Assembly: GCA_942493265.1 (NCBI GenBank)
Contig: OW818688.1
Coordinates: forward strand, 2,046,001 to 2,110,000
From: UBA12481 sp942493265
GTDB lineage: Bacteria; Bacteroidota; Bacteroidia; Bacteroidales; UBA12481
DNA length: 64,000 nt
Direction of reading: 5' to 3'
Positions 55,749 to 63,117 of this stretch are shown one piece after another. A program made the position numbers and the translations under genes. The notes below the pieces were generated by a model. It saw only the letters and a program-made list of their open reading frames with translations, ran no database searches and was not told the DNA's origin. The first letter of the stretch is position 1. Each line of letters starts with the position of its first letter.

Positions 55749-56425
55749 TATACTTCTTCGAATTTATAACCCAATCCCCTTATGGTTTTTATCCAGTTTG
55801 CCGGATCGTGCTCGCCCAGCTTTTTCCGGATGTTTTTAATGTGTACATCGATGTAGTTGGAGTCGAAGTCGTCCTCATAAAAGCTTCCCCAGATATGCTC
55901 AACCAGTTGAAGCCGGTCGAGTACTCTGCCCTTGTTCAGCACCAGGTAACTTAACAGGTCGTACTCTTTTTTTGTGAGGTTGATATGCGATTCCAAATGA
56001 TGAAGCTGCAATTTGTTAATGTCCAGCGAAAAATCGCCGAATTTGATCACGGAGCTGGATTGCCCGAATTTCCTTCTGGTGATGGCCTGAATCCGGGAAT
56101 GTAATTCGAGTATGGAAAAGGGTTTGGCCAGATAGTCGTCGGCACCGGAATTAAATCCTTTCAATTTATCGTCCAATTCCCCACGGGCAGTGATCACTAT
56201 AAAATACGCATCTGAGTTGTAATGTTTGGCCTCCCTGATCAGATCCAACCCGTTATAATCAGGCAATCCGATATCCAGTAATACGAAATCATACAGATTT
56301 ACCGCCAGGGCTTCCGATGCATCTTTGCCGTTGTATGAGATATCACAATTGTATTGTTCGTTTCGCAGAAACTGGGCGATCTCTTCAGCCAGGCTCTTCT
56401 CATCCTCAACAATTAAAATCCTCAT
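55748..56425 (-). CDS. OmpR-family response regulator
   Basis: 225 residues. Receiver domain 1-115 with Asp51 (LLDIGLPDYNGL) as phospho-acceptor. Winged-helix DNA-binding domain about 130-225 ending GLGYKFEEV. It lies 2 bases after the outer-membrane gene and overlaps the kinase gene by one base. OmpR-type regulators bind direct half-sites spaced about 11 bases, which fits the repeat at 58771-58792. Confidence 0.94.
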   Translation of the reverse strand: MRILIVEDEKSLAEEIAQFLRNEQYNCDISYNGKDASEALAVNLYDFVLLDIGLPDYNGLDLIREAKHYNSDAYFIVITARGELDDKLKGFNSGADDYLAKPFSILELHSRIQAITRRKFGQSSSVIKFGDFSLDINKLQLHHLESHINLTKKEYDLLSYLVLNKGRVLDRLQLVEHIWGSFYEDDFDSNYIDVHIKNIRKKLGEHDPANWIKTIRGLGYKFEEV

Positions 56426-56427
56426 AT

Positions 56428-57255
56428 TTAAAATATTACCACATAACTAAGCGAAACCAGGAACCCCGATTGGTTGGTCCACTGCAAGTCTTTCAATGTT
56501 TTGGATGGTATGGTATAAAACCAACCGCCACTCACGGTAAAGCTGCCCAAAGAATATTGCACCGGCAGAATGAGACTGAAATTCTGATATCCAAAATCCT
56601 TGTCGGGTAGGTACTGTCCCGGATGTAATCCCCCCGGATGACTCCCCCAAAGGTGTCCGATGGTGCCGGGTATCCAGAAATTGGTGCCGAAAGTGGTGGT
56701 CAGGGTGGGCGACAATACCAGGTATCCCGACTTAAAAATCACTTTTTCAAATGTGAAGTCCCGGGAGAGGCTCAGGTCGAGGAAATAGTTTTTCGTTTGC
56801 CCGGTCATGAAAGTATTATCCACAATGGCCGACAGCTTTTTATATCGGTAAGTGCCCGATAAGCCCAGTGCATGTTTGTAGGAGATTCCCTCATAGGCCT
56901 GGTCTCCGCGGAATTGACGGTTGGTGTAGGAAACATCCAGATCAAATTTATCCAGAAAGCTCTTTTCATACCCAACCTTGAATTCTGCTTCGTAAGTATT
57001 TGTATCGGGAGCCAGATACCTGAAATAATCGACTGCACCATATAGCCCGATAGTGCTGTAATACGACAGGCTGGCCATCAGCGCCGGCATCTTAATGGCA
57101 TTGGCCAGCCGGGAGCTGTTATTGTTGCTGGTATAGCTCAAACTGGTCAGCAAAAAACCGGGGTCTTTCGATGCCCCGGCAGTACTGTCTTTACTTTGTC
57201 CGTGCAGTGCAAGTGGCAGCACGAGCATCAGGATATAGGCAAATAAGGTTCGCAT
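56428..57255 (-). CDS. Outer-membrane beta-barrel-like protein
   Basis: 275 residues with a signal peptide (MRTLFAYILMLVLPLALHGQ). The mature part consists of amphipathic beta strands rich in aromatic residues (FLLTSLSYTSNNNSS, YEAEFKVGYEKSF, FGYQNFSLILPVQYSLG) and ends GFLVSLSYVVIF, an aromatic end typical of barrels. No family recognised. It is tightly packed with the regulator genes (2-base gap). Confidence 0.75.
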   Translation of the reverse strand: MRTLFAYILMLVLPLALHGQSKDSTAGASKDPGFLLTSLSYTSNNNSSRLANAIKMPALMASLSYYSTIGLYGAVDYFRYLAPDTNTYEAEFKVGYEKSFLDKFDLDVSYTNRQFRGDQAYEGISYKHALGLSGTYRYKKLSAIVDNTFMTGQTKNYFLDLSLSRDFTFEKVIFKSGYLVLSPTLTTTFGTNFWIPGTIGHLWGSHPGGLHPGQYLPDKDFGYQNFSLILPVQYSLGSFTVSGGWFYTIPSKTLKDLQWTNQSGFLVSLSYVVIF

Positions 57256-57264
57256 GGGAATGAA

Positions 57265-57546
57265 TTACCGGCGTTTGTGAACTGTCATGGATTTTCGCAT
57301 CGCTTTATTGATCGTATGCATCTGCTCCATGGTGGCCTTTTTATTCTGAAGCCTGATGGCTTCGTTGGTTTTATTGGTTATCGGGACAGATTTTATCACC
57401 TGCGCCCGCTTTTTTTGTTGGCTTTCCTGCAATTCCCTGGTCTGCTCAGTCTTGACTTTTGACTGTTCAATTTTTTCCTGACTATAACCGAGGACCGGAA
57501 TGGCAAGAATAAAAATCAATATGGGTATAAGTCTTTTCAAATGCAT
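57265..57546 (-). CDS. Small basic exported protein
   Basis: 93 residues from ATG 57546, which opens the signal peptide MHLKRLIPILIFILAIPVLGYSQ; a -7 box 15 bases upstream supports this start. The mature part is helical, rich in Lys, Gln and Glu (EKIEQSKVKTEQTRELQESQ), and ends KSMTVHKRR. Not a family I recognise. It may be a periplasmic accessory of the two-component system, as small helical proteins are for other envelope sensors. Confidence 0.7.
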   Translation of the reverse strand: MHLKRLIPILIFILAIPVLGYSQEKIEQSKVKTEQTRELQESQQKKRAQVIKSVPITNKTNEAIRLQNKKATMEQMHTINKAMRKSMTVHKRR

Positions 57547-57561
57547 GCTGTTATCGTGATA

Positions 57562-57569
57562 CAAATATA
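57562..57569 (-). promoter_or_regulatory. -7 box of the regulator operon
   Basis: TATATTTG on the minus strand matches TAnnTTTG exactly. A TTG 19 bases upstream, inside the terminator stem, can act as -33. The box is 15 bases from the ATG at 57546, so the operon can be transcribed independently of the lipoprotein gene. Confidence 0.55.
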
Positions 57570-57576
57570 ACACCTT

Positions 57577-57625
57577 GAAAAACAAAATCAATAAGGCCGA
57601 TACACCTGACCAGCCTTATTGATTT
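57577..57625 (-). terminator. Terminator of the His-rich lipoprotein gene
   Basis: Minus-strand AAATCAATAAGGC pairs perfectly with GCCTTATTGATTT (13 pairs, 15-base loop), followed by a T-rich stretch (TTTTGTTTTT). It lies 22 bases after the stop at 57648 and overlaps the promoter of the next gene. Confidence 0.8.
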
Positions 57626-57647
57626 AATTGAACATCTGTTCGTGATT

Positions 57648-58727
57648 TTATTTACCACCACCATGTCCGTTTCCGTGTCCGTGCTTCTTGCCGCGGCCAT
57701 GCAAAGGAAGGAAACTCTCGAGTGTGATCGTTTCACTTACCCCGTTGGTTGTTACGGTTGCGAGGTTGTCGCAGGTTCCGTCGCCATAGTCAACGGTTAT
57801 TTCAGTACCGTCGCTGACAGTGATCTGGGTTACACCGGAGATGTATACTCCCCTGCATTCTTTTTCCTGGTCGCGAACAAGCGGCGAAGAGGTTACGCTG
57901 GTAAAGGTATTGCCGCTCACCAGGGTGCCGGTTGCCGTTCCGGTAACAGTGACCACATCATCATGTTTACCAAACGTTTTGGTTCCTTCGGTAACAATCC
58001 TGGTTTTCTCTGAGCTCAGCTGAATGGTGCCGGTGCCGTCGCCCAGAATGACTGATCCTTCTTCCGTAATCAGACTCTCACGGTTTCCGTCGGCATTGAT
58101 TTTTGACACTACCGTGGAAGTTCCCAGAACCTGGTTTCCATCCACGAAATAATCTTCACAGACAAAGGTTATTACCGCTTCACCTTTCCAGTAATCACCA
58201 ATGCTGGTCATGATGATTTTCCCGGACCGCACTTTCCCGTCAGGGGCAACGCAACTGTCAGTACCATAATTGATTGTTGTGATCAAACTGTCGCCGCTAT
58301 ATTCCCTTGAGATTTTTGTGCAGTGACCGAGCCGCAGGTGCATTGAATTGGCACCGAGACTGTCGCGAAGATGATCGAGGTCGCCAACACACAGGGAATC
58401 CCCCCGATGCCAGATACTGTCGAGCCGCTTACCACCCATGCCATGATGGCCCCGGCCAGTTCCCACACCCATGGAATCCTGTCTCAGGCTGTCACGGCCA
58501 TGTAGTAAGTTTTCAAACATCGTAAGAGTTTCATCTCCAATCTCCATAACATCATCAAAAACCTCCGAGGTTGCCGTGAGGGAAGCAGCCTTGAGGGTAT
58601 TCTCGCTCAACAGGGAACTGGGTGTAGCCGTTTCAGTTTTTTGACAGGCAAATAAACCCGTCAGGGCTACTCCGCATAGGAGAGCCGCCGTTCTCATAAC
58701 TTTTCCGTTTTTCATAATCCGGTTCAT
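57648..58727 (-). CDS. Lipoprotein with His-rich C-terminus
   Basis: 359 residues. Lipobox LFAC, Cys28; Met5 or Met11 are possible alternative starts. The mature N-terminal part contains a His/Gly-rich segment (GTGRGHHGMGG) and conserved-looking Cys in SLCVGD, GHCTK, DSCVAP, VCEDY, ECRGV, TCDNL. The tail GRGKKHGHGNGHGGGK could bind divalent metals. No family recognised. First gene of a leftward cluster with an outer-membrane barrel and a two-component system, but separated from them by a terminator. Confidence 0.75.
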   Translation of the reverse strand: MNRIMKNGKVMRTAALLCGVALTGLFACQKTETATPSSLLSENTLKAASLTATSEVFDDVMEIGDETLTMFENLLHGRDSLRQDSMGVGTGRGHHGMGGKRLDSIWHRGDSLCVGDLDHLRDSLGANSMHLRLGHCTKISREYSGDSLITTINYGTDSCVAPDGKVRSGKIIMTSIGDYWKGEAVITFVCEDYFVDGNQVLGTSTVVSKINADGNRESLITEEGSVILGDGTGTIQLSSEKTRIVTEGTKTFGKHDDVVTVTGTATGTLVSGNTFTSVTSSPLVRDQEKECRGVYISGVTQITVSDGTEITVDYGDGTCDNLATVTTNGVSETITLESFLPLHGRGKKHGHGNGHGGGK

Positions 58728-58756
58728 TTAACAGTTTTAATTGTGTTCTAACGATA

Positions 58757-58764
58757 CAAGGATA
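58757..58764 (-). promoter_or_regulatory. Weak -7 box of the His-rich lipoprotein
   Basis: TATCCTTG on the minus strand differs from TAnnTTTG by one base. It is 29 bases from the start codon. No -33 box is visible; an 11-base tandem repeat lies where it should be, which fits activator dependence. Confidence 0.4.
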
Positions 58765-58770
58765 AAACCC

Positions 58771-58792
58771 GAACATGAAGCGAACATGAAGA
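58771..58792. promoter_or_regulatory. 11-base tandem repeat, candidate response regulator site
   Basis: GAACATGAAGC followed directly by GAACATGAAGA: two copies, exact 11-base period, between the divergent genes at 58727 and 58879. OmpR-family regulators bind direct half-sites at this spacing, and such a regulator is encoded at 55748-56425. It sits 7 bases upstream of the lipoprotein -7 box. Confidence 0.5.
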
Positions 58793-58831
58793 ACCGTTGT
58801 TGCCGGCATTATTTTTTGCGAATCTACCGGT

Positions 58832-58862
58832 TTTGCAATAATCAAATGAGTTGTTACCTTTC
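58832..58862 (+). promoter_or_regulatory. Promoter of the Asp-box propeller gene
   Basis: TTTG (58832-58835), exactly 19 bases, then TACCTTTC (58855-58862). This fits the Bacteroidota -33/-7 promoter with one mismatch. Transcription would start near 58869, 10 bases before the ATG at 58879, and this excludes the upstream TTG start at 58741. Confidence 0.65.
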
Positions 58863-58878
58863 AATCATTGAAAAATCT

Positions 58879-61800
58879 ATGAAAATGAAAACATTCAGTT
58901 TGAGAATTCTGGTTCCGGTATTGGCTGTGGCATTGGCTGTTATTCCGGTTTATGCGCAAAAGAAAAGTAAAAGCGACGCCAAAGAGAGCAAAGAGGTGAA
59001 AGATCCTATTGCCGAAGTATCGCTGAGCTCGTTTAAATTCCGGTCGATCGGGCCGGCCCTCACCTCCGGCAGGATTTCCGATATTGCCGTTAACCCAAAT
59101 AATCAAAATGAATTTTATGTTGCCGCGGCAGCAGGTAATCTCTGGAAAACCACCAATCGCGGTTTGAGTTTTGAACCAATATTTGATCATGAAGGTTCTT
59201 ACTCAATGGCTTGCGTAATCATCGATCCGAATAATCCGAACGTGGTGTGGCTGGGCACCGGTGAAAACAACAACCAGCGGGCCGTATCCTATGGCGACGG
59301 GGTATATAAATCCATCGACGGCGGAGCCTCCTGGAAAAATGTGGGTCTGAAAAAATCGGAACATATCGGAATGATAAAAATCGACCCGCGAAATTCGAAC
59401 GTGGTATATGTTGCCGCATACGGTCCCCTTTGGAAAGAGGGCGGCGACCGCGGTTTATATAAAACAACCGACGGCGGGACAACCTGGGAAAAGGTACTGG
59501 AAATCGATCAGTATACCGGTGTGAACGAGGTTCATCTCGATCCCCGGAATCCTGATGTCATCTATGCTGCGGCACATCAGCGGGCCAGGCGCCAGTGGAC
59601 CTATCTCGGCGGCGGTCCCGGATCGGGAATTTACAAATCCGTTGATGCAGGAAAAACCTGGGAGAAAATCAATAATGGATTGCCAGGCGGAGATAAGGGA
59701 AGAATCGGAATGGTCATCTCCCCGGCAAATCCGGAAAAAATTTATGCCGTTGTGGAGGCTGCCGGAGGGGGTTTCTACCTGAGCACCAATCGTGGTGCCT
59801 CCTGGCAGAAAATGAGCAATACCGTTTCCAGCGGGAACTATTATCAGGAATTGGTCGCCGATCCCTGCGACGAAAACCGGGTATACCTGATGGATACCTA
59901 TACCCAGGTAACGGTCGATGGCGGTAAAACCTTCAGCTACCGCGGCGAGGCCAGCAAGCATATCGACAACCATTGTCTGTGGATCGATCCTTCGAATACC
60001 CTGCACCATATGGAAGGTACCGACGGCGGCGTATACGAAACATTCGACCGCGGACAAACCTGGCGGATGTTTACCAATCTCCCTGTTACCCAGTTCTATA
60101 AGGTCAGCGTGGATAATGCCCTGCCATTTTATAATGTCATGGGCGGTACCCAGGATAATTACAGTTTGGTGGGCCCCTCGCAAACTTTAAGCGACCACGG
60201 GATCGTGTCGTCCGACTGGATTGTGACCGTTACCGGTGATGGTTTTGAATCGGTATCCGACCCGGAAGATCCGAATATCGTGTATGCCCAGTCGCAGCAT
60301 GGCAATCTCGAAAGATTTGATAAAAAAAGCGGCGAATCCAGATCGATCCAGCCGAAAGAACTCAAGAATGAAAAGGAATACAACTGGAACTGGGATTCCC
60401 CGGTTTTGGTGAGCAGGCATGATCATAAAACCCTCTATTTCGGGGCCAATAAACTGTTTAAGTCAACCGACCGGGGAGACTCCTGGGAGGTGATCAGCGG
60501 TGAACTCGACCAGAATATCGACCGTAATCTGCTGCCAATCATGGGCAAGGTTTGGCCGATGACGGCAGTGGCCAAAAATGGTTCTACCTCACGCTACGGC
60601 GCAATAGTTTCGCTGGATGAATCCCGGCTGCAAAAGGGACTGCTGTATGCCGGAACCGACGACGGACAGATTAGCGTGACCGAGGACGACGGTAAAAACT
60701 GGCGGCAGGTGAACCGTTTTGCAGGAGTACCGGAAAATACTTTTGTATATGACCTGATCGCCGACAAGCATGATGTAAATGTGGTGTATGCTGCCTTCAA
60801 TAATCACAAAAGCGGTGATTTCAAGGCCTATGTATATAAAAGCAGCGATAAGGGCAAGAGCTGGAACTCCATCAGCGGAGATCTTCCTGAAGGTGCAGTT
60901 TACGCGATCGAGCAGGATCATGTGAAACCGGAGATACTCTTTGCCGGAACCGAATACGGAGTTTTTGTAACCCTCGACGGCGGTACGAAATGGCGCAGGC
61001 TGAACTCGGGCCTGCCAACCACCAACGTAAGGGATCTGGCTATTCAGGAGAGGGAAAACGACCTGGTGGCAGCTACCTTCGGCCGTGGATTCTATGTGTT
61101 GGACAACTATGCTCCGATCCGCGAAATATCAATGGAAATACCTCAGAAAGAGGGATATATTTTTCAGGTGAAAGATGCGCTGATGTTTAACCGGTGGAGG
61201 CCGCTGGGTGGTTTGGGAACCCGGGAGCGCGGATTCCAGGGGGAGGATTATTTCAGTGCCGCCAACCCTGAATATGGTGTGGTGGTGAATTATTGGATCA
61301 AGGAGGGAGTTACTTCCCTCAGGGCTGAACGGGAGAAGGCCGAGATGGAAAAATTCGACAAGGGAGAAGTATTTGGCTATCCAACTGTTGAGCAATGGAA
61401 AGCCGAGCAGGATGAACTCCCTTCCTATCTGATTTTTACGATCACGGATGAACAGGGGAATTTTGTCAGGGAATTGCGTACCGGCCTTAGCAAAGGCATG
61501 GGTAAGATTACCTGGGATATGACCTACCCCGAAATGTTTTCCGTGAACGCCGGAGATGCTTCCGTAACCAGCGGATTGCCTTCATCGGGCATCGAAGTGG
61601 TTCCGGGAACCTACCGCATCAGCCTGGCGAAAAATGTGAAGGGCGTGGTAACCGAACTCGCCAGCCCGATATCTTTCAGGATCAAGCCGATCAATAACCA
61701 GACTCTTCCGGTTAAAGACCGCGCTGAGCTGACTGCATTTAAAAAGAAAGCCGTTGAACTCAATGGCACGGTTAATGCCGTTGCTGGTGCAATTTATGAG

Positions 61801-62187
61801 ATGAGCGGAAAAATTGCTCCATGGAAAGCTGCAGTGAAAGCATTCCGGGGTCAGGAAGCCAACGACCTTCAAACAAAAGTGAACGCACTGGAGGATAAGG
61901 TTAAGAAGCTGCAGGTCATGCTGAACGGGGATGGTAACTATGCTCAGCTGGATCTTGACGGCGAGGTTTCCCTGCGTCAGCGCTCCGGATTGGCCCTCTA
62001 CGGATTGTTCGGCAATTTTTCGGATGTTCCGGGAACCGCCAGAAAGCAATATGAGATTGCAGCAGAGGAGTTCAGGCCGTTATACGACCAAACCCGGGGA
62101 TTGTTGCAGGAGTTCAGGGAGATGGATCAGAAACTGGGCGATATGGGGGCCCCGCTTACTCCTGGCCGGCTTCCGGTTTGGAAGTAG
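58879..62187 (+). CDS. Large Asp-box (VPS10/sortilin-like) propeller protein, exported
   Basis: 1102 residues from ATG 58879, which opens a signal peptide ending VYA-Q. About eleven Asp-box repeats are visible (SIDGGASW, TTDGGTTW, SVDAGKTW, TFDRGQTW, STDRGDSW, SSDKGKSW, TLDGGTKW). The two-propeller layout resembles VPS10/GH74-type proteins. The C-terminal 200 residues are helical with a coiled-coil-like segment (LQTKVNALEDKVKKLQ). Annotated relatives are often called glycosyl hydrolases, yet I see no certain catalytic pair. Monocistronic, followed by a repeat block. Confidence 0.85.
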   Translation: MKMKTFSLRILVPVLAVALAVIPVYAQKKSKSDAKESKEVKDPIAEVSLSSFKFRSIGPALTSGRISDIAVNPNNQNEFYVAAAAGNLWKTTNRGLSFEPIFDHEGSYSMACVIIDPNNPNVVWLGTGENNNQRAVSYGDGVYKSIDGGASWKNVGLKKSEHIGMIKIDPRNSNVVYVAAYGPLWKEGGDRGLYKTTDGGTTWEKVLEIDQYTGVNEVHLDPRNPDVIYAAAHQRARRQWTYLGGGPGSGIYKSVDAGKTWEKINNGLPGGDKGRIGMVISPANPEKIYAVVEAAGGGFYLSTNRGASWQKMSNTVSSGNYYQELVADPCDENRVYLMDTYTQVTVDGGKTFSYRGEASKHIDNHCLWIDPSNTLHHMEGTDGGVYETFDRGQTWRMFTNLPVTQFYKVSVDNALPFYNVMGGTQDNYSLVGPSQTLSDHGIVSSDWIVTVTGDGFESVSDPEDPNIVYAQSQHGNLERFDKKSGESRSIQPKELKNEKEYNWNWDSPVLVSRHDHKTLYFGANKLFKSTDRGDSWEVISGELDQNIDRNLLPIMGKVWPMTAVAKNGSTSRYGAIVSLDESRLQKGLLYAGTDDGQISVTEDDGKNWRQVNRFAGVPENTFVYDLIADKHDVNVVYAAFNNHKSGDFKAYVYKSSDKGKSWNSISGDLPEGAVYAIEQDHVKPEILFAGTEYGVFVTLDGGTKWRRLNSGLPTTNVRDLAIQERENDLVAATFGRGFYVLDNYAPIREISMEIPQKEGYIFQVKDALMFNRWRPLGGLGTRERGFQGEDYFSAANPEYGVVVNYWIKEGVTSLRAEREKAEMEKFDKGEVFGYPTVEQWKAEQDELPSYLIFTITDEQGNFVRELRTGLSKGMGKITWDMTYPEMFSVNAGDASVTSGLPSSGIEVVPGTYRISLAKNVKGVVTELASPISFRIKPINNQTLPVKDRAELTAFKKKAVELNGTVNAVAGAIYEMSGKIAPWKAAVKAFRGQEANDLQTKVNALEDKVKKLQVMLNGDGNYAQLDLDGEVSLRQRSGLALYGLFGNFSDVPGTARKQYEIAAEEFRPLYDQTRGLLQEFREMDQKLGDMGAPLTPGRLPVWK

Positions 62188-62198
62188 CAGGTGCCTCC

Positions 62199-62310
62199 GC
62201 TACCCTCGGAGAAGTGTCATCCCCGCGAAGGCGGGGACCCCGTGACGCTGCTCTGGGGCTTTTGGAAAATGTCGCGGTAAGGGACGAGGTCCCGGCTTTC
62301 GCCGGGATGA
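62199..62310. repeat. Inverted pair of REP-like units (REPIN-like)
   Basis: The left arm at about 62200-62238 contains stem CCCCGC-gaag-GCGGGG; the right arm at about 62288-62330 contains CCCGGC-tttc-GCCGGG. The arms, including the flank CTCGGAGAAGTGTCATC, are reverse complements over about 40 bases with only a few differences, and are separated by about 50 bases. The left arm plus the following CCCCGTGACGCT is shared with 52208-52263. Part of the 311-base gene-free stretch after the propeller gene. Confidence 0.8.
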
Positions 62311-62400
62311 CACTTCTCCGAGGGCAGCATTGTAGTAGATGACACTTCTCCGAGGGCAGCATTGTAGTAGATGACACTTCTCCAAGGGCAGCGTAGTACC
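62306..62400 (+). repeat. Three tandem copies of a 32-base unit
   Basis: Copies begin at 62306, 62338 and 62370, each starting GATGACACTTCTCC. The first two are identical over 32 bases; the third has G-to-A and a 3' change. The unit is the outer flank of the REP-like palindrome, so the array arose by tandem duplication of its edge. The 98 bases after it (62401-62498) hold a short inverted repeat GATAAAT/ATTTATC (62402-62432) and a near -7 box TATCTTTA before the next gene. Confidence 0.9.
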
Positions 62401-62498
62401 AGATAAATTGATATCTGCGGATAATATTTATCCAAAAGCTCTGTTTGTTTATTCTGTAACACCTATCTTTAAAGGCTACATCACCAAATCAACACATC

Positions 62499-63107
62499 AT
62501 GAAAAGGACTCTGCTTTTTACGTGCGCGTTTGTCGCCGTGCTATCAATCAATGGTTGCCAGAAGGAACCACCAGTTGCCTCATTTACAATTGATAAAACA
62601 TCTTTTAAGATGGAAGAAGCCATTGGTTTCATCAATGCATCAGAAAATGCAAAAGAATATGTCTGGGATTTCGGCGATGGTAAAACATCAACCGATGAAA
62701 ATCCTACCCATACCTATACCAGCGCAGGAAGTTTTGTTGTTAAACTCACCGCTACCGGAAGCGGCGGCACCGATTCAATCAGCCAAACCCTCCCGGTTAT
62801 GGCAAACCTGTCAGGCATCTGGTTAAAATCCCTGAATTATACCGATTTCAAAATTACCGGAACCATGAACCTTACACAACATGAAAATAATACCCTTACA
62901 GGTAGTTGGGTGTATGATCAGGGGATGGGCTTTACCGGAACCATTGTACTGGACCCGACCAGCTTTGTAAAAGGCGATAGTGTGACTATCAAATGGGAAG
63001 GCGGCTCAATATTTAATGGTATTGTTAACAAAAGCGGGAAATCGATGGGCGGTAAATTAGGTACAGGCAGCCAGGTCGTGGGAACCTGGACAGCTGTGAA
63101 ATTGTAA
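62499..63107 (+). CDS. PKD-domain lipoprotein
   Basis: 202 residues. Lipobox SINGC, Cys20. A single PKD domain (about 22-105) shows the conserved YVWDFGDGKTSTDENPTHTY. The C-terminal half (LSGIWLKSLNYTDFKITGT) is a beta-rich lipocalin-like domain with GSW and GTW motifs. Probably surface-exposed and carbohydrate or protein binding. The GH38 gene begins 10 bases downstream, so both are likely co-transcribed. Confidence 0.85.
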   Translation: MKRTLLFTCAFVAVLSINGCQKEPPVASFTIDKTSFKMEEAIGFINASENAKEYVWDFGDGKTSTDENPTHTYTSAGSFVVKLTATGSGGTDSISQTLPVMANLSGIWLKSLNYTDFKITGTMNLTQHENNTLTGSWVYDQGMGFTGTIVLDPTSFVKGDSVTIKWEGGSIFNGIVNKSGKSMGGKLGTGSQVVGTWTAVKL

Positions 63108-63117
63108 CGATCTGTAC

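Noticed and set aside
58741..58878. N-terminal extension of the propeller protein from a TTG start
   Set aside because: The promoter at 58832-58862 lies inside the extension, and the ATG at 58879 opens a proper signal peptide.
62306..62400. Short CRISPR array
   Set aside because: The 32-base units are directly adjacent with no unique spacers, only three copies exist, and no cas gene is in the window.
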